Program-made: the position numbers and the translations under genes
DNA from: Oscillatoria sp. CS-180
Lineage (GTDB): Bacteria; Cyanobacteriota; Cyanobacteriia; Phormidesmidales; Phormidesmidaceae
DNA: 64,000 nt
Direction of reading: 5' to 3'
Assembly (NCBI RefSeq): GCF_028330965.1
Contig: NZ_JAQMUB010000043.1
Span: forward strand, 1 to 64,000
Part shown: in pieces, positions 1-8,959 of the stretch
Position numbering within the stretch: the first letter of the stretch is position 1
Layout: each line of letters opens with the position of its first letter
Notes under the pieces: model-generated
The model's database searches: none
Seen by the model: only the letters and a program-made list of their open reading frames with translations
What the model was told of the DNA's origin: nothing

Positions 1-72
1 CGCGTCGCTATGCAGAATCGCTGCGATTGCGCGGACATGGGAATCCAGTTGCTGACGGTCCTCGGGGGTCAT
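1..72 (-). CDS. Partial ORF, possible ISKra4-type transposase N-terminus
   Basis: Reading the minus strand from an ATG at 72 gives an open frame beginning MTPEDRQQLDSHVRAIAAIL that runs off the left window edge. Only 24 residues are visible. The opening resembles, from memory, the short N-terminal segment of ISKra4-family transposases common in cyanobacteria, which start with MTPE and a helical HVxAIAxIL stretch. No terminal repeats or catalytic residues lie inside the window, so an unrelated helical protein is equally possible. Confidence 0.4.
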   Translation of the reverse strand, partial: MTPEDRQQLDSHVRAIAAILHSDA

Positions 73-215
73 GACTATCACCGAATAGAAACGATATCTT
101 CTAGGATATTTTTTCTACCATGAGCGGATGACGTGCTCCCCTCCACACATGGAGAATTTAGTTCAGATAGGGCCTTATGAGACCCGACAAGGACTATTTC
201 CAAAAGAGTACCTGT

Positions 216-1235
216 TCAAGCCAGTCGTTGCCACAGGCGAGATAGCTCAGCTAGCAATGTTTGAAATGTCTCTCGGAAGGCTCGATGTTCGCTTTCATTG
301 AGGGCGCGATCGCGGTCAGCACGGACTAAAGCGTCATCAATGCGCTGACGATCGGCACGAACATCAGCTAGAAGCACATCAAATCGTTCAATCATTTCTG
401 CATGGCGCTGATCGGCTCTTTGTCGGTCAGCACGGACATCAGCTAGAAGCACATCAAATCGTTCAATCATTTCTGCGTGGCGCTGATCGGCTCTTTGTCG
501 GTCAGCACGGGCATCAGCTAGCAGGTTGTTGAATCGCACATCGGTTTCAGCCTGTTGCTGCCTCAGCTGCTCAATATCGTCAGAGACAGAACCAATCATA
601 GAAACGACATCGCTAATAGAATCCCTTAACTCCTGATTAGTAACTGATATAGAGTTCCTCATATCCTGCGTGGCGGCTCGATTCTCCTCTCGCACTTCCT
701 GAGTGGCCGCTTGATTCTCCTCTCGCAGTTCCTGAGTAGCGGCTCGATTCTCCTCTCGCAGTTCCCGAGTAGCGGCTTGATTCTCCTCTCGCACTTCCTG
801 AATGGCCGCTTGGTTCTCCTCTCGCAGTTCCTGAGTAGCGGCTCGATTCTCTTCTCGTAGTTCCTGAGCAGCCGCTTGGTTCTCTTCTCGCAGTTCCTGA
901 GTGGCGACTCGATTCTCCTCTCGTAGTTCCTGAGCGGCCGCTTGGTTTTCTTGCCGCAGTTCCTGAGTGGCCACTCGATTCTCCTCTCGTAGCTCTTGGG
1001 TAGCTGTCTGGCTTTCTTGCCGCAGTTCCTGTGTAGCGACTCGATTCTCCTCTCGTAGCTCTTGGGTAGCTGTCTGGTTTTCTTGCCGCAGTTCCTGTGT
1101 AGCGACTCGATTCTCTTCTCGTAGCTCTTGAGTAGCTATCTGGTTTTCTTGCCGCATGGCAGCGATCGCGACAGCGTTGCCTTCTACTAACCTTTCAAGG
1201 CGATCGAGTCGGTCGTTTGAGTTGAGATTAGTCAT
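216..1235 (-). CDS. Long coiled-coil protein with hendecad repeats
   Basis: 339 residues, function not recognised. After a short head (residues 1-33) come about fifteen 11-residue units of the pattern A-T-Q-E-L-R-E-E-N-R-V/A (residues about 34-198), a hendecad coiled coil rich in Glu, Arg and Gln. A middle segment (about 199-235) is followed by roughly two and a half copies of a 25-residue unit containing RADQRHAEMIERFDVLLADV. There is no signal peptide, membrane span or enzymatic motif. A long rod-like scaffold is the simplest reading. The start ATG at 1235 precedes the head with no obvious alternative. It lies outside the FaRLiP genes and shows no operon link to them. Confidence 0.75.
   Translation of the reverse strand: MTNLNSNDRLDRLERLVEGNAVAIAAMRQENQIATQELREENRVATQELRQENQTATQELREENRVATQELRQESQTATQELREENRVATQELRQENQAAAQELREENRVATQELREENQAAAQELREENRAATQELREENQAAIQEVREENQAATRELREENRAATQELREENQAATQEVREENRAATQDMRNSISVTNQELRDSISDVVSMIGSVSDDIEQLRQQQAETDVRFNNLLADARADRQRADQRHAEMIERFDVLLADVRADRQRADQRHAEMIERFDVLLADVRADRQRIDDALVRADRDRALNESEHRAFRETFQTLLAELSRLWQRLA
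642..1136 (-). repeat. 33-bp tandem repeat array inside the coiled-coil gene
   Basis: About fifteen in-frame copies of a 33-bp unit encode the 11-residue motif. The copies differ at synonymous sites and at codons switching E/Q and R/Q. Alternating ENRV and ENQT units suggest that pairs of units (66 bp) were amplified together. Copy number is likely to vary between strains. Confidence 0.85.
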
Positions 1236-1823
1236 AGCGATCGCCCTGCTTACCGTCGTCCTTAAATAACCTGCCCTTTTTGCAGAATTCCTTAACTGTA
1301 TCTCACAGAGCTTACTAAAGGTACAGCCGTCTTCTTGTGCCCAAGCTATTGTTTAGGCTATTGACCCGTCATTGGCATAGAGGCTGTTGACTGGTTCACG
1401 TTTGAAACCCAACTGTTTTCGTCCATTCCCCAGGCGTAGCGTAACTTTGTCAGGACCTACGCAGTTGCATCCGGCTTTGGCCCCTTAATCCCCAAATATG
1501 GGGAAGCCGGATACAACGTCCCCCAAAATTGGGAGATGCAAGGGGACCGTGCGTAAGTCCTATTTGTAACGAACTTGTTCTACAGGTTGTGGAGTATGGC
1601 GGTCTTGTACAAAATTCACCGTAACACTTCGCAAGCTTTGTATTCCCTCAATACACAACGCTTACAGCGGTAGAGAAGACTTGAATGTAGGCTCAGGAAA
1701 AAACTGGTGACACTGCATGAAGCAGGTAAGGCTCTATTTTATTAACATTAAAAATGAAATCTCTAACGGCTTACATTGGTTTGGGACAGTTTCACAAAGT
1801 CCTCTAGATATTGATTCAGTCCT
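1236..1823. other. Intergenic region with one MITE-like element
   Basis: 588 bp without a convincing gene. It holds the inverted-repeat element at 1452-1561 and, at its right end, the upstream region of the secreted acidic protein. Nothing else was recognised. Confidence 0.6.
1452..1561. repeat. 110-bp MITE-like inverted-repeat element
   Basis: The ends are AGGACCTACGCA (1452-1463) and TGCGTAAGTCCT (1550-1561), complementary at 11 of 12 positions. Nested inside is a second perfect 9-bp pair, ATCCGGCTT (1469-1477) with AAGCCGGAT (1504-1512), enclosing CCCCAAATATGGGG. No ORF fits. Terminal AGGACTTACGCA sequences are, from memory, common on small dispersed cyanobacterial repeats, which suggests a non-autonomous transposable element. 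Confidence 0.6.
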
Positions 1824-2321
1824 ATGAAATATTCAACAATCCTTCCAAAAGAAACGAGTCGGCTAGCAAACAGAATCCTTCTTCTCACCGCGTTCTTATT
1901 GCCAGGAATCATTATTTCGATTAACGGGCAAACACAAGCACAGACCTTGTGCCTTGATGAGGACGTGACTCTAAGTGTTCAACGGGATACTCCGCCTGAC
2001 GAGGAGGCTTTTGTCAGCTCCAGTCCTGCCAGTTCTGAAACTGACATCAGACTTGAGTTTGATCTCACTAATTTAGATTTGTCAGAGGAAGAGAATGTAG
2101 AGGCAGATGACGTGTCTCAATCAAGTGACATGACGGCAGAGCAGCCAGATACAATTTCTGAAGACGCGACAATTACCACTTCAGCTGAGGAGAATTTTGA
2201 TGGTGAGACTGTATCAGAAGCATCAGCTCTTGGAACTGTCGAGGTTGGTGAACAACCAACAATATCTCGCGAAGCTCACCTAGAGGCCACTGCTGACGAG
2301 CTTAACGAATGTATTGAATAA
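1824..2321 (+). CDS. Secreted acidic low-complexity protein
   Basis: 165 residues, not recognised. The N-terminus (about 1-40) looks like a Sec signal: basic residues KETSRLANR, then a hydrophobic core LLLTAFLLPGIIISI, with possible cleavage after AQA. The mature part is strongly acidic and Ser/Thr/Glu rich, with only two cysteines, one near each end. No domain is visible. Export to the periplasm or outside is inferred. It stands alone between the coiled-coil gene and rfpC, on the opposite strand to both. Confidence 0.55.
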   Translation: MKYSTILPKETSRLANRILLLTAFLLPGIIISINGQTQAQTLCLDEDVTLSVQRDTPPDEEAFVSSSPASSETDIRLEFDLTNLDLSEEENVEADDVSQSSDMTAEQPDTISEDATITTSAEENFDGETVSEASALGTVEVGEQPTISREAHLEATADELNECIE

Positions 2322-2511
2322 TAGGAGTGTGTAGGATTCTGCGCGTCAGGTTCTAGCATTTTGTCAGATGGACGGTCAACGCTTGAATATAGCTCAATCA
2401 TTCTTGAATCTGACGCTCGCCATAGCTCTTGCAAATTGGTTAATTTAGATAAGAGAATTCAGGCATTTCAAGTCTTCAAACTTTTAAGTTATGCCAGAAC
2501 TATGTCAGTCC

Positions 2512-2883
2512 TCATGTAAGCACGGAAAAAATACGCTCTGATAAAGTTAACGGATCGTAGGGCTTAGTGATAACAGATAAAACATTTAACTGACTAAATT
2601 GCCGCTGTTCACTTGACTGGGCCTTTGCCGTCAAGATAATGACAGGAATTTGTTGAGTTTTAGGATTTTTCTGAAGTCTCTTCAGGATAGTGAGCCCATC
2701 CATGCCTGGCATCATGATGTCTAGCAGGATGACATCTGGCATTGCGGTCTCCGCGATCGCCAATCCCTCTTGACCATTACCGGCCTTGGAAACTTCCCAC
2801 TGGCCAGTAATTTCTAGGCAAAGCTGAGTTGCTTCTCGAATGTCGGCTTCATCATCAATAATCAGAACATGTTTGGAGTCCAT
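2512..2883 (-). CDS. rfpC: RfpC, single-domain CheY-like response regulator
   Basis: 123 residues forming one receiver domain and nothing else. The acidic pocket IIDDEAD is at 9-14, the phosphoacceptor Asp55 is in VILLDIMMPG, and the conserved Lys is in ITKPYDPL near the C-terminus. It is the last gene of the rfpB-rfpA-rfpC run, about 250 bp past the end of rfpA. In known FaRLiP systems RfpC is thought to relay phosphate between the phytochrome kinase RfpA and the DNA-binding RfpB. The assignment rests on this gene neighbourhood plus the stand-alone receiver structure. Confidence 0.88.
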   Translation of the reverse strand: MDSKHVLIIDDEADIREATQLCLEITGQWEVSKAGNGQEGLAIAETAMPDVILLDIMMPGMDGLTILKRLQKNPKTQQIPVIILTAKAQSSEQRQFSQLNVLSVITKPYDPLTLSERIFSVLT

Positions 2884-3132
2884 GAGTCATTTCCTTAATG
2901 AGTGAGGAGAGGGAGGGCTAAAAGAAAAGCAAAAGATAACTAAGGATAAAAATAAAGCAGTCCCTTGAGGTGTGATGATTTTGCTGAATGCAATACACTT
3001 CGACGAAGAACAATACGCAGTGTGGCTACAGTCCTCTAACTCCAAGAGAGTCGTAAACGTAGAGAAGTCGGGGTAGAGGATTGGCGCTACCTTTTGCCCA
3101 TCAGGTCTAACATGAAGGCTCAACCCTACTGC

Positions 3133-5664
3133 CTACAGCGGCAGGGTAAAGAAAAAGGTGCTGCCTCCATCGGCATTGTTCTCTGCCCAAATTCTACCGT
3201 TGTGCTGTTGAATGATGCTGCGGCAGATGGCGAGACCCAATCCCGTACCGCCTTGATGCTCGGTGTCTGAAACATTAAGCTGCTCGAACTGATTGAAGAT
3301 AACCTCCAGTTTGTCTTCAGGGATGCCCTGACCCTGATCTTTCACTTGAACGAGCAGCATTTCAGATGGTGCCTCCATTCTTGAAAAAGCGCCAGGATCC
3401 TGAGATGGCAAAGCTTCTGTAGGAACGGAGACCTGATCAGATTGAATTTGATGAACAATCATTTCCACCGTTGATCCAGGGGGAGAAAACTTAATGGCAT
3501 TGCTCAGCAAATTGGTCAGTGTTTGAATGAGGCGATCAGGGTCTGCCCACAGTTCAATTGAGAGAGATTGGATAGCAAGATGGACCTGATTTTTTTCTGC
3601 GATCGCCCGCATCTCATCAGCAGCTTGCGCCATCAAATCAGTCAAGTTGCAAATCTGTTTATTCAGCGTGACTTTGCCAAGTTTAATGCGCTCAGCATCT
3701 AAGATATCGTTGACCAAACGTACTAAGCGGTTGGTATTGGAAAAAGCGATTTCAACCATGCGCTGGCGCTTCTCAGCCTGCACATTGAGGTCCCCTTGAG
3801 CTAATAATCCGAGGGCTGTTCGAATGGATGTCAAAGGTGTTCTCAGTTCATGGCTGACAACCGAAATGAATTCGTCTTTCATTCGTTCGATAATCTGTCG
3901 CTCCGTGATGTCTTTGAAGGTGACGACAGCTCCCAGAATCTTGTCTCGTTCCTGAATAGGAGTACTGACATATTCTGCGGGAAAACTGAAGCCATCCCGT
4001 CGTTCAAACAAGTCTCCAGAGACATGGTGAGTTTTTCCCCGTCGTAGGGTATTGAAGATAGGACTTTCTTCCCAACGATGAAGCGTACCATCTGGCTTAG
4101 AGTGACGGATTAGCTGCGGCATGAACTGCCCCACCATCTGTTTAGCTGTATATCCGAGAATTTCAGCAGCGGCAGGATTAACAAAAACAACCTTGCCCCT
4201 GGAATCCAAGCCACAAATTCCTTCCCCAGCAGATTTGAGAATCAGTTCATTTTGGTAACTCAAGCGCTCTAGAGAATCCCTGGCTTGCTGAAGCGCTTTG
4301 AGCGTTCGTTCTCGCTCCATGATTTCTAGCCTTAAATTGGCATTAGCTCGCTGCAGCTCAGTAGTGCGCTGCAATACCCGTTTTTCCAAATCCGTGTTGA
4401 GTGCCTGTACTTCTTCGTAAAGCTGCGTTTGATACAACACCGAAGCAAATTGATCAGCTAGTGCTTGAGCCAATCTGATATCTTCAGAGGTCCAAGCATG
4501 CGCCTGATTACGCTTTAGCTCTCGCCAAGTTTCGAAGGATTGTCGAGGACGATTCTGTCGAGGATCGGCTGCATTGAGTCGACCAGCCCATACATTTTCA
4601 ACATCGATCGCTCGACGAAAGAAGCTTAAATAACCCAATGAATGATTTCGGTGCCGGAGTTCTACCACCATCATTCCTCGCAGATTGCTCCGCGACAGTG
4701 CGAAAGCAATAGTCCACGGTAGTTGAGCCTGCTGAATGTCCGTGATTGCCCACAGCCGTCCTTGAGGATGAACAGGAACCTCCATATTCAGCCACGTCTG
4801 CCAATCAGATAGCTGTTCCAGTACGGGAGGAACCATCCGTGACTGGGGGGTATCGCCCTTCGAGTGGGGCACATTAGGTTGGTGTCCATGGGTGAGCTGA
4901 AGGATGCTGCTTGAGTCCTTAGCGCTTACATGGAGGCGTCCACTCGTACTTTTTAAAGCAGCAACGGCCTTACCAAGCGCCACTTTTGAAGCATCCCTAG
5001 AGGGGGCATGAAGTAACGAGACAACCTGATTGATCGTCGCTTCATGCTGAGTTCTTAAGCGGCTTTCAGTCAAGATGTCAGCGTGAGCGATCGCCACAGC
5101 GACTTGATCTGCAATCAGCTGAACCATCTCCAGTTCTTTAGGACTAAACCATCGGGGCGTACTATGGTGAGCCACTAGCAGACCCCAAAGGTGATCCTGA
5201 TGGAGAATGGGAACCACTAAGGACGCTTGCACCCCCATCGCCATCAGATATTCCACATGGCAAGGATCAACGGGACGAAACCAAAGATCATTAGATAGAG
5301 GGGCCTGAGTTTTGTGACAAATGAGTGGACTAATGCCGATTTCTTGCCGCTTCACATTAACAATCGTTCGCTGACGGGCCTTGAGAAACATTTCGCGAGC
5401 ACGATCAGGAATGTCTTCAGCGGGGAAGTAATGTCCTAGCAGCGACGGCAAACGTTTGTCAGCAATGGCCTCTGCAACAACCTTGCCGCTGCCATCCTCC
5501 TGAAATCGATAGACCTTGACCCGATCCGTTTTGAGAAACAGCTGCATCTCGTTGACGGTTGAGGTGAGAATTTCTGGCAGCTCAATGGACCGACGAATGT
5601 GATCAGTCATGCGGTGCAGCAGCCCTTCTAGAGTTTGGATTGGGTAGGAGGGAGAGGAGAGCAT
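3133..5664 (-). CDS. rfpA: RfpA, knotless phytochrome histidine kinase
   Basis: 843 residues. It begins directly with a GAF domain and has no N-terminal PAS, as expected for a knotless phytochrome. The PAEDIP motif is at 81-86 and the bilin-binding Cys135-His136 in DPCHVEYL. A PHY domain follows, with the PRQSF tongue motif near 370-375 and WTSEDI. Then come a coiled coil (about 415-460), a PAS domain (about 465-585), a HisKA box with His605 in SHELRTPL, and an HATPase domain with N and GTGLGLAI boxes. It should sense the red/far-red ratio and start the phosphorelay controlling the FaRLiP genes. It lies 35 bp downstream of rfpB. Confidence 0.93.
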   Translation of the reverse strand: MLSSPSYPIQTLEGLLHRMTDHIRRSIELPEILTSTVNEMQLFLKTDRVKVYRFQEDGSGKVVAEAIADKRLPSLLGHYFPAEDIPDRAREMFLKARQRTIVNVKRQEIGISPLICHKTQAPLSNDLWFRPVDPCHVEYLMAMGVQASLVVPILHQDHLWGLLVAHHSTPRWFSPKELEMVQLIADQVAVAIAHADILTESRLRTQHEATINQVVSLLHAPSRDASKVALGKAVAALKSTSGRLHVSAKDSSSILQLTHGHQPNVPHSKGDTPQSRMVPPVLEQLSDWQTWLNMEVPVHPQGRLWAITDIQQAQLPWTIAFALSRSNLRGMMVVELRHRNHSLGYLSFFRRAIDVENVWAGRLNAADPRQNRPRQSFETWRELKRNQAHAWTSEDIRLAQALADQFASVLYQTQLYEEVQALNTDLEKRVLQRTTELQRANANLRLEIMERERTLKALQQARDSLERLSYQNELILKSAGEGICGLDSRGKVVFVNPAAAEILGYTAKQMVGQFMPQLIRHSKPDGTLHRWEESPIFNTLRRGKTHHVSGDLFERRDGFSFPAEYVSTPIQERDKILGAVVTFKDITERQIIERMKDEFISVVSHELRTPLTSIRTALGLLAQGDLNVQAEKRQRMVEIAFSNTNRLVRLVNDILDAERIKLGKVTLNKQICNLTDLMAQAADEMRAIAEKNQVHLAIQSLSIELWADPDRLIQTLTNLLSNAIKFSPPGSTVEMIVHQIQSDQVSVPTEALPSQDPGAFSRMEAPSEMLLVQVKDQGQGIPEDKLEVIFNQFEQLNVSDTEHQGGTGLGLAICRSIIQQHNGRIWAENNADGGSTFFFTLPL

Positions 5665-5699
5665 GGAGGAATGGAAAGAGAGGAGGAAGTTTAAGGAAT

Positions 5700-7640
5700 T
5701 TAGGAGTGTGGGGAAGGGGCGATCGCGGTCATTGCTTGATGCAGCTGAGACTGTTTGATCTGTTCAAAAAGACAGTTCAACAGCGTTGAATCGGTGTGCG
5801 ACTTCTCCACTAAGTCGTTAGCGCCAGCTCTAAAGGCAGCAGCCCGGGTATTAGCATCATCATGAGCCGTCAAGAAAATGATAGGCAACTGATTCCAGAA
5901 GGGAGCTTGACGAACGGCTTTACACAGCTCAAAACCGTTGAAATTCGGCATTTCAATGTCTAGCAGTAGCAAATCGGGTGACGCAGTCTGTAACGTCGAC
6001 CAGAAGTCATGGGGGCGATTCAGGGTAACTAGCTCAAAGCCTCTAGGCTCTAGAAGGGTTTGAAGTCCTTGCAAAACTTGAGAGTCATCATCAACCGCTA
6101 ATACCCTATGGGATGCAGGATGCAGACGAGATTTTATCTCCAGCACACTCCTAATCACACTGTCCACAGTGGGAGCATGAAGAAATGAATGGCTCCCCAA
6201 TCGAGCAGCTTTTACTCGATGACTTAAATCGCCATCGGCGCTGCACACCACCAACAGCAGGGGAGGGGTCTGGTTGATAATTCGTGCCAGTCGTTTAAGG
6301 GAAGCCGTAGTGCTATCCGTTAGTGAAAAGTTCAGCAGTATGACATCCGGCAAATCTTTGGTCGACGCAGCAGTATCTGAAGTATGGTCCGCTGATGAGG
6401 ACGTTTCTGATGAGAGCAATAGCTGCTCTAGAGCCATTTCATCAGCAGAGATTTGTAGGCTAAAACCGTGCGATCGCAGTGTCGTGGCAATCTGCTGGGC
6501 TAAGCCCAAGTCTTTGTCAATAAGAACAACAAGCGGAGAGGAGCCTCGTGAAGAAGACCGATTGAGGTGACTGAGTGCCTGATTGAGTTCTGTTTCTAGC
6601 GCCTCGACAGACTCGACCAGTTGCTGCTGACTCTGACTAGAAAGCGCCTCCTTGCCATGCAGAATATGCTCAATTGAACGAGCCAGATCAGAACCCGACT
6701 TCAAGCCAAAAATACCAAGCGCTCCAGTCAGGCTATGGGCAGCTTGATAAGCTTCCTCCCGCAGACCTCGGGTAAAACGTCTATCTCGCAGCGCTTGAAT
6801 AGTTCGCTTGAGAACAGCAAGCCGTTCTAAATGTTGAGACTTAACTGATTTCCACAGCGTTATTAAGGCAGCTTGGGTTTGCTTTTGCTGAATGCTTGTC
6901 AGTTGCGTTTCCAGTTGGGCTTGCGTACTGGACGTCGACTGATGCCGCGATCGCGGAGAAGAGGCTTCAATGGGCTTAAGCCGATATCCAACCCCATACA
7001 CGGTTTTGATGAGATCGCCAGGGACACCCACGGCTACTAGCTTTCGCCGTAAACCTCTGATGTGAGCGGTGACCGTATCTTCCCCCGGAGTTTCACTACA
7101 GCTCCACAGGCTGTCTAGAATAGCTCCACGACTGAAAACTTGAGACGGCTTTCTTAAAAACAGCTCTAACAGACGAAATTCTTTGGGCGTAAGCTTGATG
7201 GGAAGATCGCCATAGGTCACATCTTGACTATTGGGATCCAGCTTCAACTCCCCCCATCTCAGCATCGATAACAGTGGCGTCTCAGTCCGCCGCAACAGCA
7301 CCCGGATACGAGCCAACAACTCTTCTATCTCGAAAGGCTTCGTAATGCAATCATCAGCACCCGCGTCAAGACCTTCAATCTTCTGAGTACTAGAATCTAG
7401 CGCAGTGACTAGCAATATCGGCATGTGATACGAGTTTTCTCGTAGTCGCCGACAGAGTTGAATGCCATCCAATTTAGGTAGCATGACATCCAGCAAAATT
7501 AAATCGTAATCAAAGGAACTAACGAGCTGCCAACCCGCTTGGCCATCGTTAGCTACATCAACCGCATAATGTTCACTAATCAGGCTTTTTTCAAGGGTTT
7601 TCGCAACAGATTCGTCATCCTCAACGAGTAGTATCCGCAT
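5700..7640 (-). CDS. rfpB: RfpB, multi-receiver DNA-binding response regulator
   Basis: 646 residues. Domains in order: receiver 1 (1-120, Asp51 in LILLDVMLP, Lys101); OmpR/PhoB winged helix (about 125-222, ending TVYGVGYRLKP); Hpt-like helical domain (about 255-355, His302 in AHSLTGALGIFGL); a degenerate receiver (about 368-505) with Asn437 where the phosphoacceptor Asp is expected; and receiver 3 (512-635, Asp561 in LLLLDIEMPN). It is the output regulator of FaRLiP. The Hpt module could let RfpB take part in the relay itself. It is first of the rfpB-rfpA-rfpC run and has paired palindromes upstream, which hints at autoregulation. Confidence 0.92.
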   Translation of the reverse strand: MRILLVEDDESVAKTLEKSLISEHYAVDVANDGQAGWQLVSSFDYDLILLDVMLPKLDGIQLCRRLRENSYHMPILLVTALDSSTQKIEGLDAGADDCITKPFEIEELLARIRVLLRRTETPLLSMLRWGELKLDPNSQDVTYGDLPIKLTPKEFRLLELFLRKPSQVFSRGAILDSLWSCSETPGEDTVTAHIRGLRRKLVAVGVPGDLIKTVYGVGYRLKPIEASSPRSRHQSTSSTQAQLETQLTSIQQKQTQAALITLWKSVKSQHLERLAVLKRTIQALRDRRFTRGLREEAYQAAHSLTGALGIFGLKSGSDLARSIEHILHGKEALSSQSQQQLVESVEALETELNQALSHLNRSSSRGSSPLVVLIDKDLGLAQQIATTLRSHGFSLQISADEMALEQLLLSSETSSSADHTSDTAASTKDLPDVILLNFSLTDSTTASLKRLARIINQTPPLLLVVCSADGDLSHRVKAARLGSHSFLHAPTVDSVIRSVLEIKSRLHPASHRVLAVDDDSQVLQGLQTLLEPRGFELVTLNRPHDFWSTLQTASPDLLLLDIEMPNFNGFELCKAVRQAPFWNQLPIIFLTAHDDANTRAAAFRAGANDLVEKSHTDSTLLNCLFEQIKQSQLHQAMTAIAPSPHS

Positions 7641-8101
7641 AGATCTTTGCCCGTCTGGGATAAATGATGAATGTTATAAGAAGGCTGCCTTGACAATAGT
7701 TTTTAAAGAGCAACTTCCCAAAAAGTCAGAAAGTTAAAAAAAGGCTGCCTTATGGAAATCATTATTAATCCTTTTATTTAGTATTTTACTGAAGTTTATT
7801 AAAATTAATCTTTAGGCGCATTTTTTAAGCCGCAATACAGATGCATTTTGATGTTGGTTTTGCTGTCAAAACGCCTTCATCTGTACGACTTGAACTTTAA
7901 GGAGGGGGTGAACCCCGAGTAGTCTTGTCAAATGAATAGTACTGTCTTCGTAAGAAATTCAGATTTGTGTGTTGTAATTCAAGCTATATGATCTGCGTCT
8001 ATCTTTGATGCAAGCTCTCGACGTTCCAGGCAAAGGTCTTGCCATTGGGTATGCTAATCGCAAACTTCTCTGGCAAGACCTTGCCTTTACTTCAGAAGGG
8101 C
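7641..8101 (-). promoter_or_regulatory. rfpB upstream region with two AAGGCTGCCTT palindromes
   Basis: The palindrome AAGGC-T-GCCTT occurs at 7681-7691 and again at 7741-7751, exactly 60 bp apart. Read toward rfpB, the proximal copy ends two bases before TATAAC, a plausible -10 box. The rest is AT-rich and carries no ORF. Position and symmetry suggest an operator for a dimeric regulator, with RfpB the obvious candidate; this is inference. Confidence 0.5.
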
Positions 8102-8242
8102 TTAAGGTGCTGAATGAAAATAGGTTCCATACTGCAAACCAGGAAAGATTTGGTTGAGTTCAATCAGCACAACCGCCAGGAAAATCATTGCAGCAGTCGC
8201 CATAACGGGGGCACTGGTTAGGTATTTTGTGAAATGTTGCAT
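8102..8242 (-). CDS. psaJ2: PsaJ2, photosystem I small subunit
   Basis: A 46-residue ORF read by hand: starts MQHFTKYLTSAPVMATAAM and ends GLQYGTYFHSAP. One membrane helix covers about residues 12-30, followed by IELNQIFPGL, the layout of PsaJ. PsaJ is a peripheral one-helix PSI subunit that contacts PsaF. The gene lies 70 bp downstream of psaF2 on the same strand, the usual psaF-psaJ order. It is the last gene of the far-red PSI operon, ahead of rfpB. Confidence 0.9.
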   Translation of the reverse strand: MQHFTKYLTSAPVMATAAMIFLAVVLIELNQIFPGLQYGTYFHSAP

Positions 8243-8312
8243 GGTTTTCTCAAAAAGTGAACAACAAGAAGCAGACAATAAACGGATTTTAGATAAAGTC
8301 TACGGAAAAACC

Positions 8313-8804
8313 TTATCGAGGTGACACTGATAGCTCTTCTTTCTTGGCAGTGAGTTCTCCAGTGGTCAACTCTTTAAACGCCAGCAGAGGCCACAGTAAT
8401 CCTTGAGTAAAGGAACGAATGGCTAAAGGAATATCGACAAAGATTTCCAATTCTTCTGGTTTAGAAGACCGCTTACTGCCAATCAAATAAGAGCGGCCTG
8501 ACCAGCCAATAAATCCAGTCACGTAGAAGAAAATTCCAAAGGGAATAATCACATCGATAGCTCTATCGAATCGCAATTGTAAATGGGGCAACCCATCCGC
8601 ACCACAGAGTAAATTGGACGAGTAGGATTTGTAGGGCTGGTCAAAGTAATAGTTTTGAGGGGCGTTTTGCATCCGTTCTTTGAATGCTGCGGATTCTTGA
8701 CAAGGAATGAGATGGGTATCCGCGATCGCTGGGGCCGCCGGAAGGATACCAATCCATAGAAACAGCACCATCAGTGCAGCAAATAGGTTTCGCATCGGAA
8801 ACAC
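8313..8804 (-). CDS. psaF2: PsaF2, photosystem I subunit III
   Basis: 163 residues. A signal peptide (about 1-28, ending PAAPAIA) precedes the lumenal domain starting DTHLIPCQES, with Cys pairs typical of PsaF (IPCQESAAF and NLLCGADGLPHL). The membrane span is near IPFGIFFYVTGFIGWSGRSYL. PsaF forms part of the donor side of PSI, near the plastocyanin/cytochrome c6 dock. An internal ATG at residue 4 is an alternative start. The paralog number follows from its place in the FaRLiP PSI operon. Confidence 0.92.
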   Translation of the reverse strand: MFPMRNLFAALMVLFLWIGILPAAPAIADTHLIPCQESAAFKERMQNAPQNYYFDQPYKSYSSNLLCGADGLPHLQLRFDRAIDVIIPFGIFFYVTGFIGWSGRSYLIGSKRSSKPEELEIFVDIPLAIRSFTQGLLWPLLAFKELTTGELTAKKEELSVSPR

Positions 8805-8959
8805 TCCTGGAAATTAAACAGCTTTTCGGGGCTTAAAACCATTTCGCTTTTGGGTCGTTACAGATACTGGGGCTGCAAGCACCGCAATACACGCAGTCAT
8901 TGATCCAAATTTGCAAATGGGGTAAGGGCTCATGAAGCTCAAGTCTCTTCAAATATTCC

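Noticed and set aside
1441-1560. Considered a CRISPR-like repeat because of nested direct motifs
   Set aside because: There is only one unit, with inverted not direct repeats, so a MITE-like element fits better.
2887-3123. 78-codon open frame between rfpA and rfpC on the minus strand
   Set aside because: It resembles no protein, lacks a ribosome site and has frequent rare residue patterns; it is more likely the untranslated spacer of the rfp transcript.
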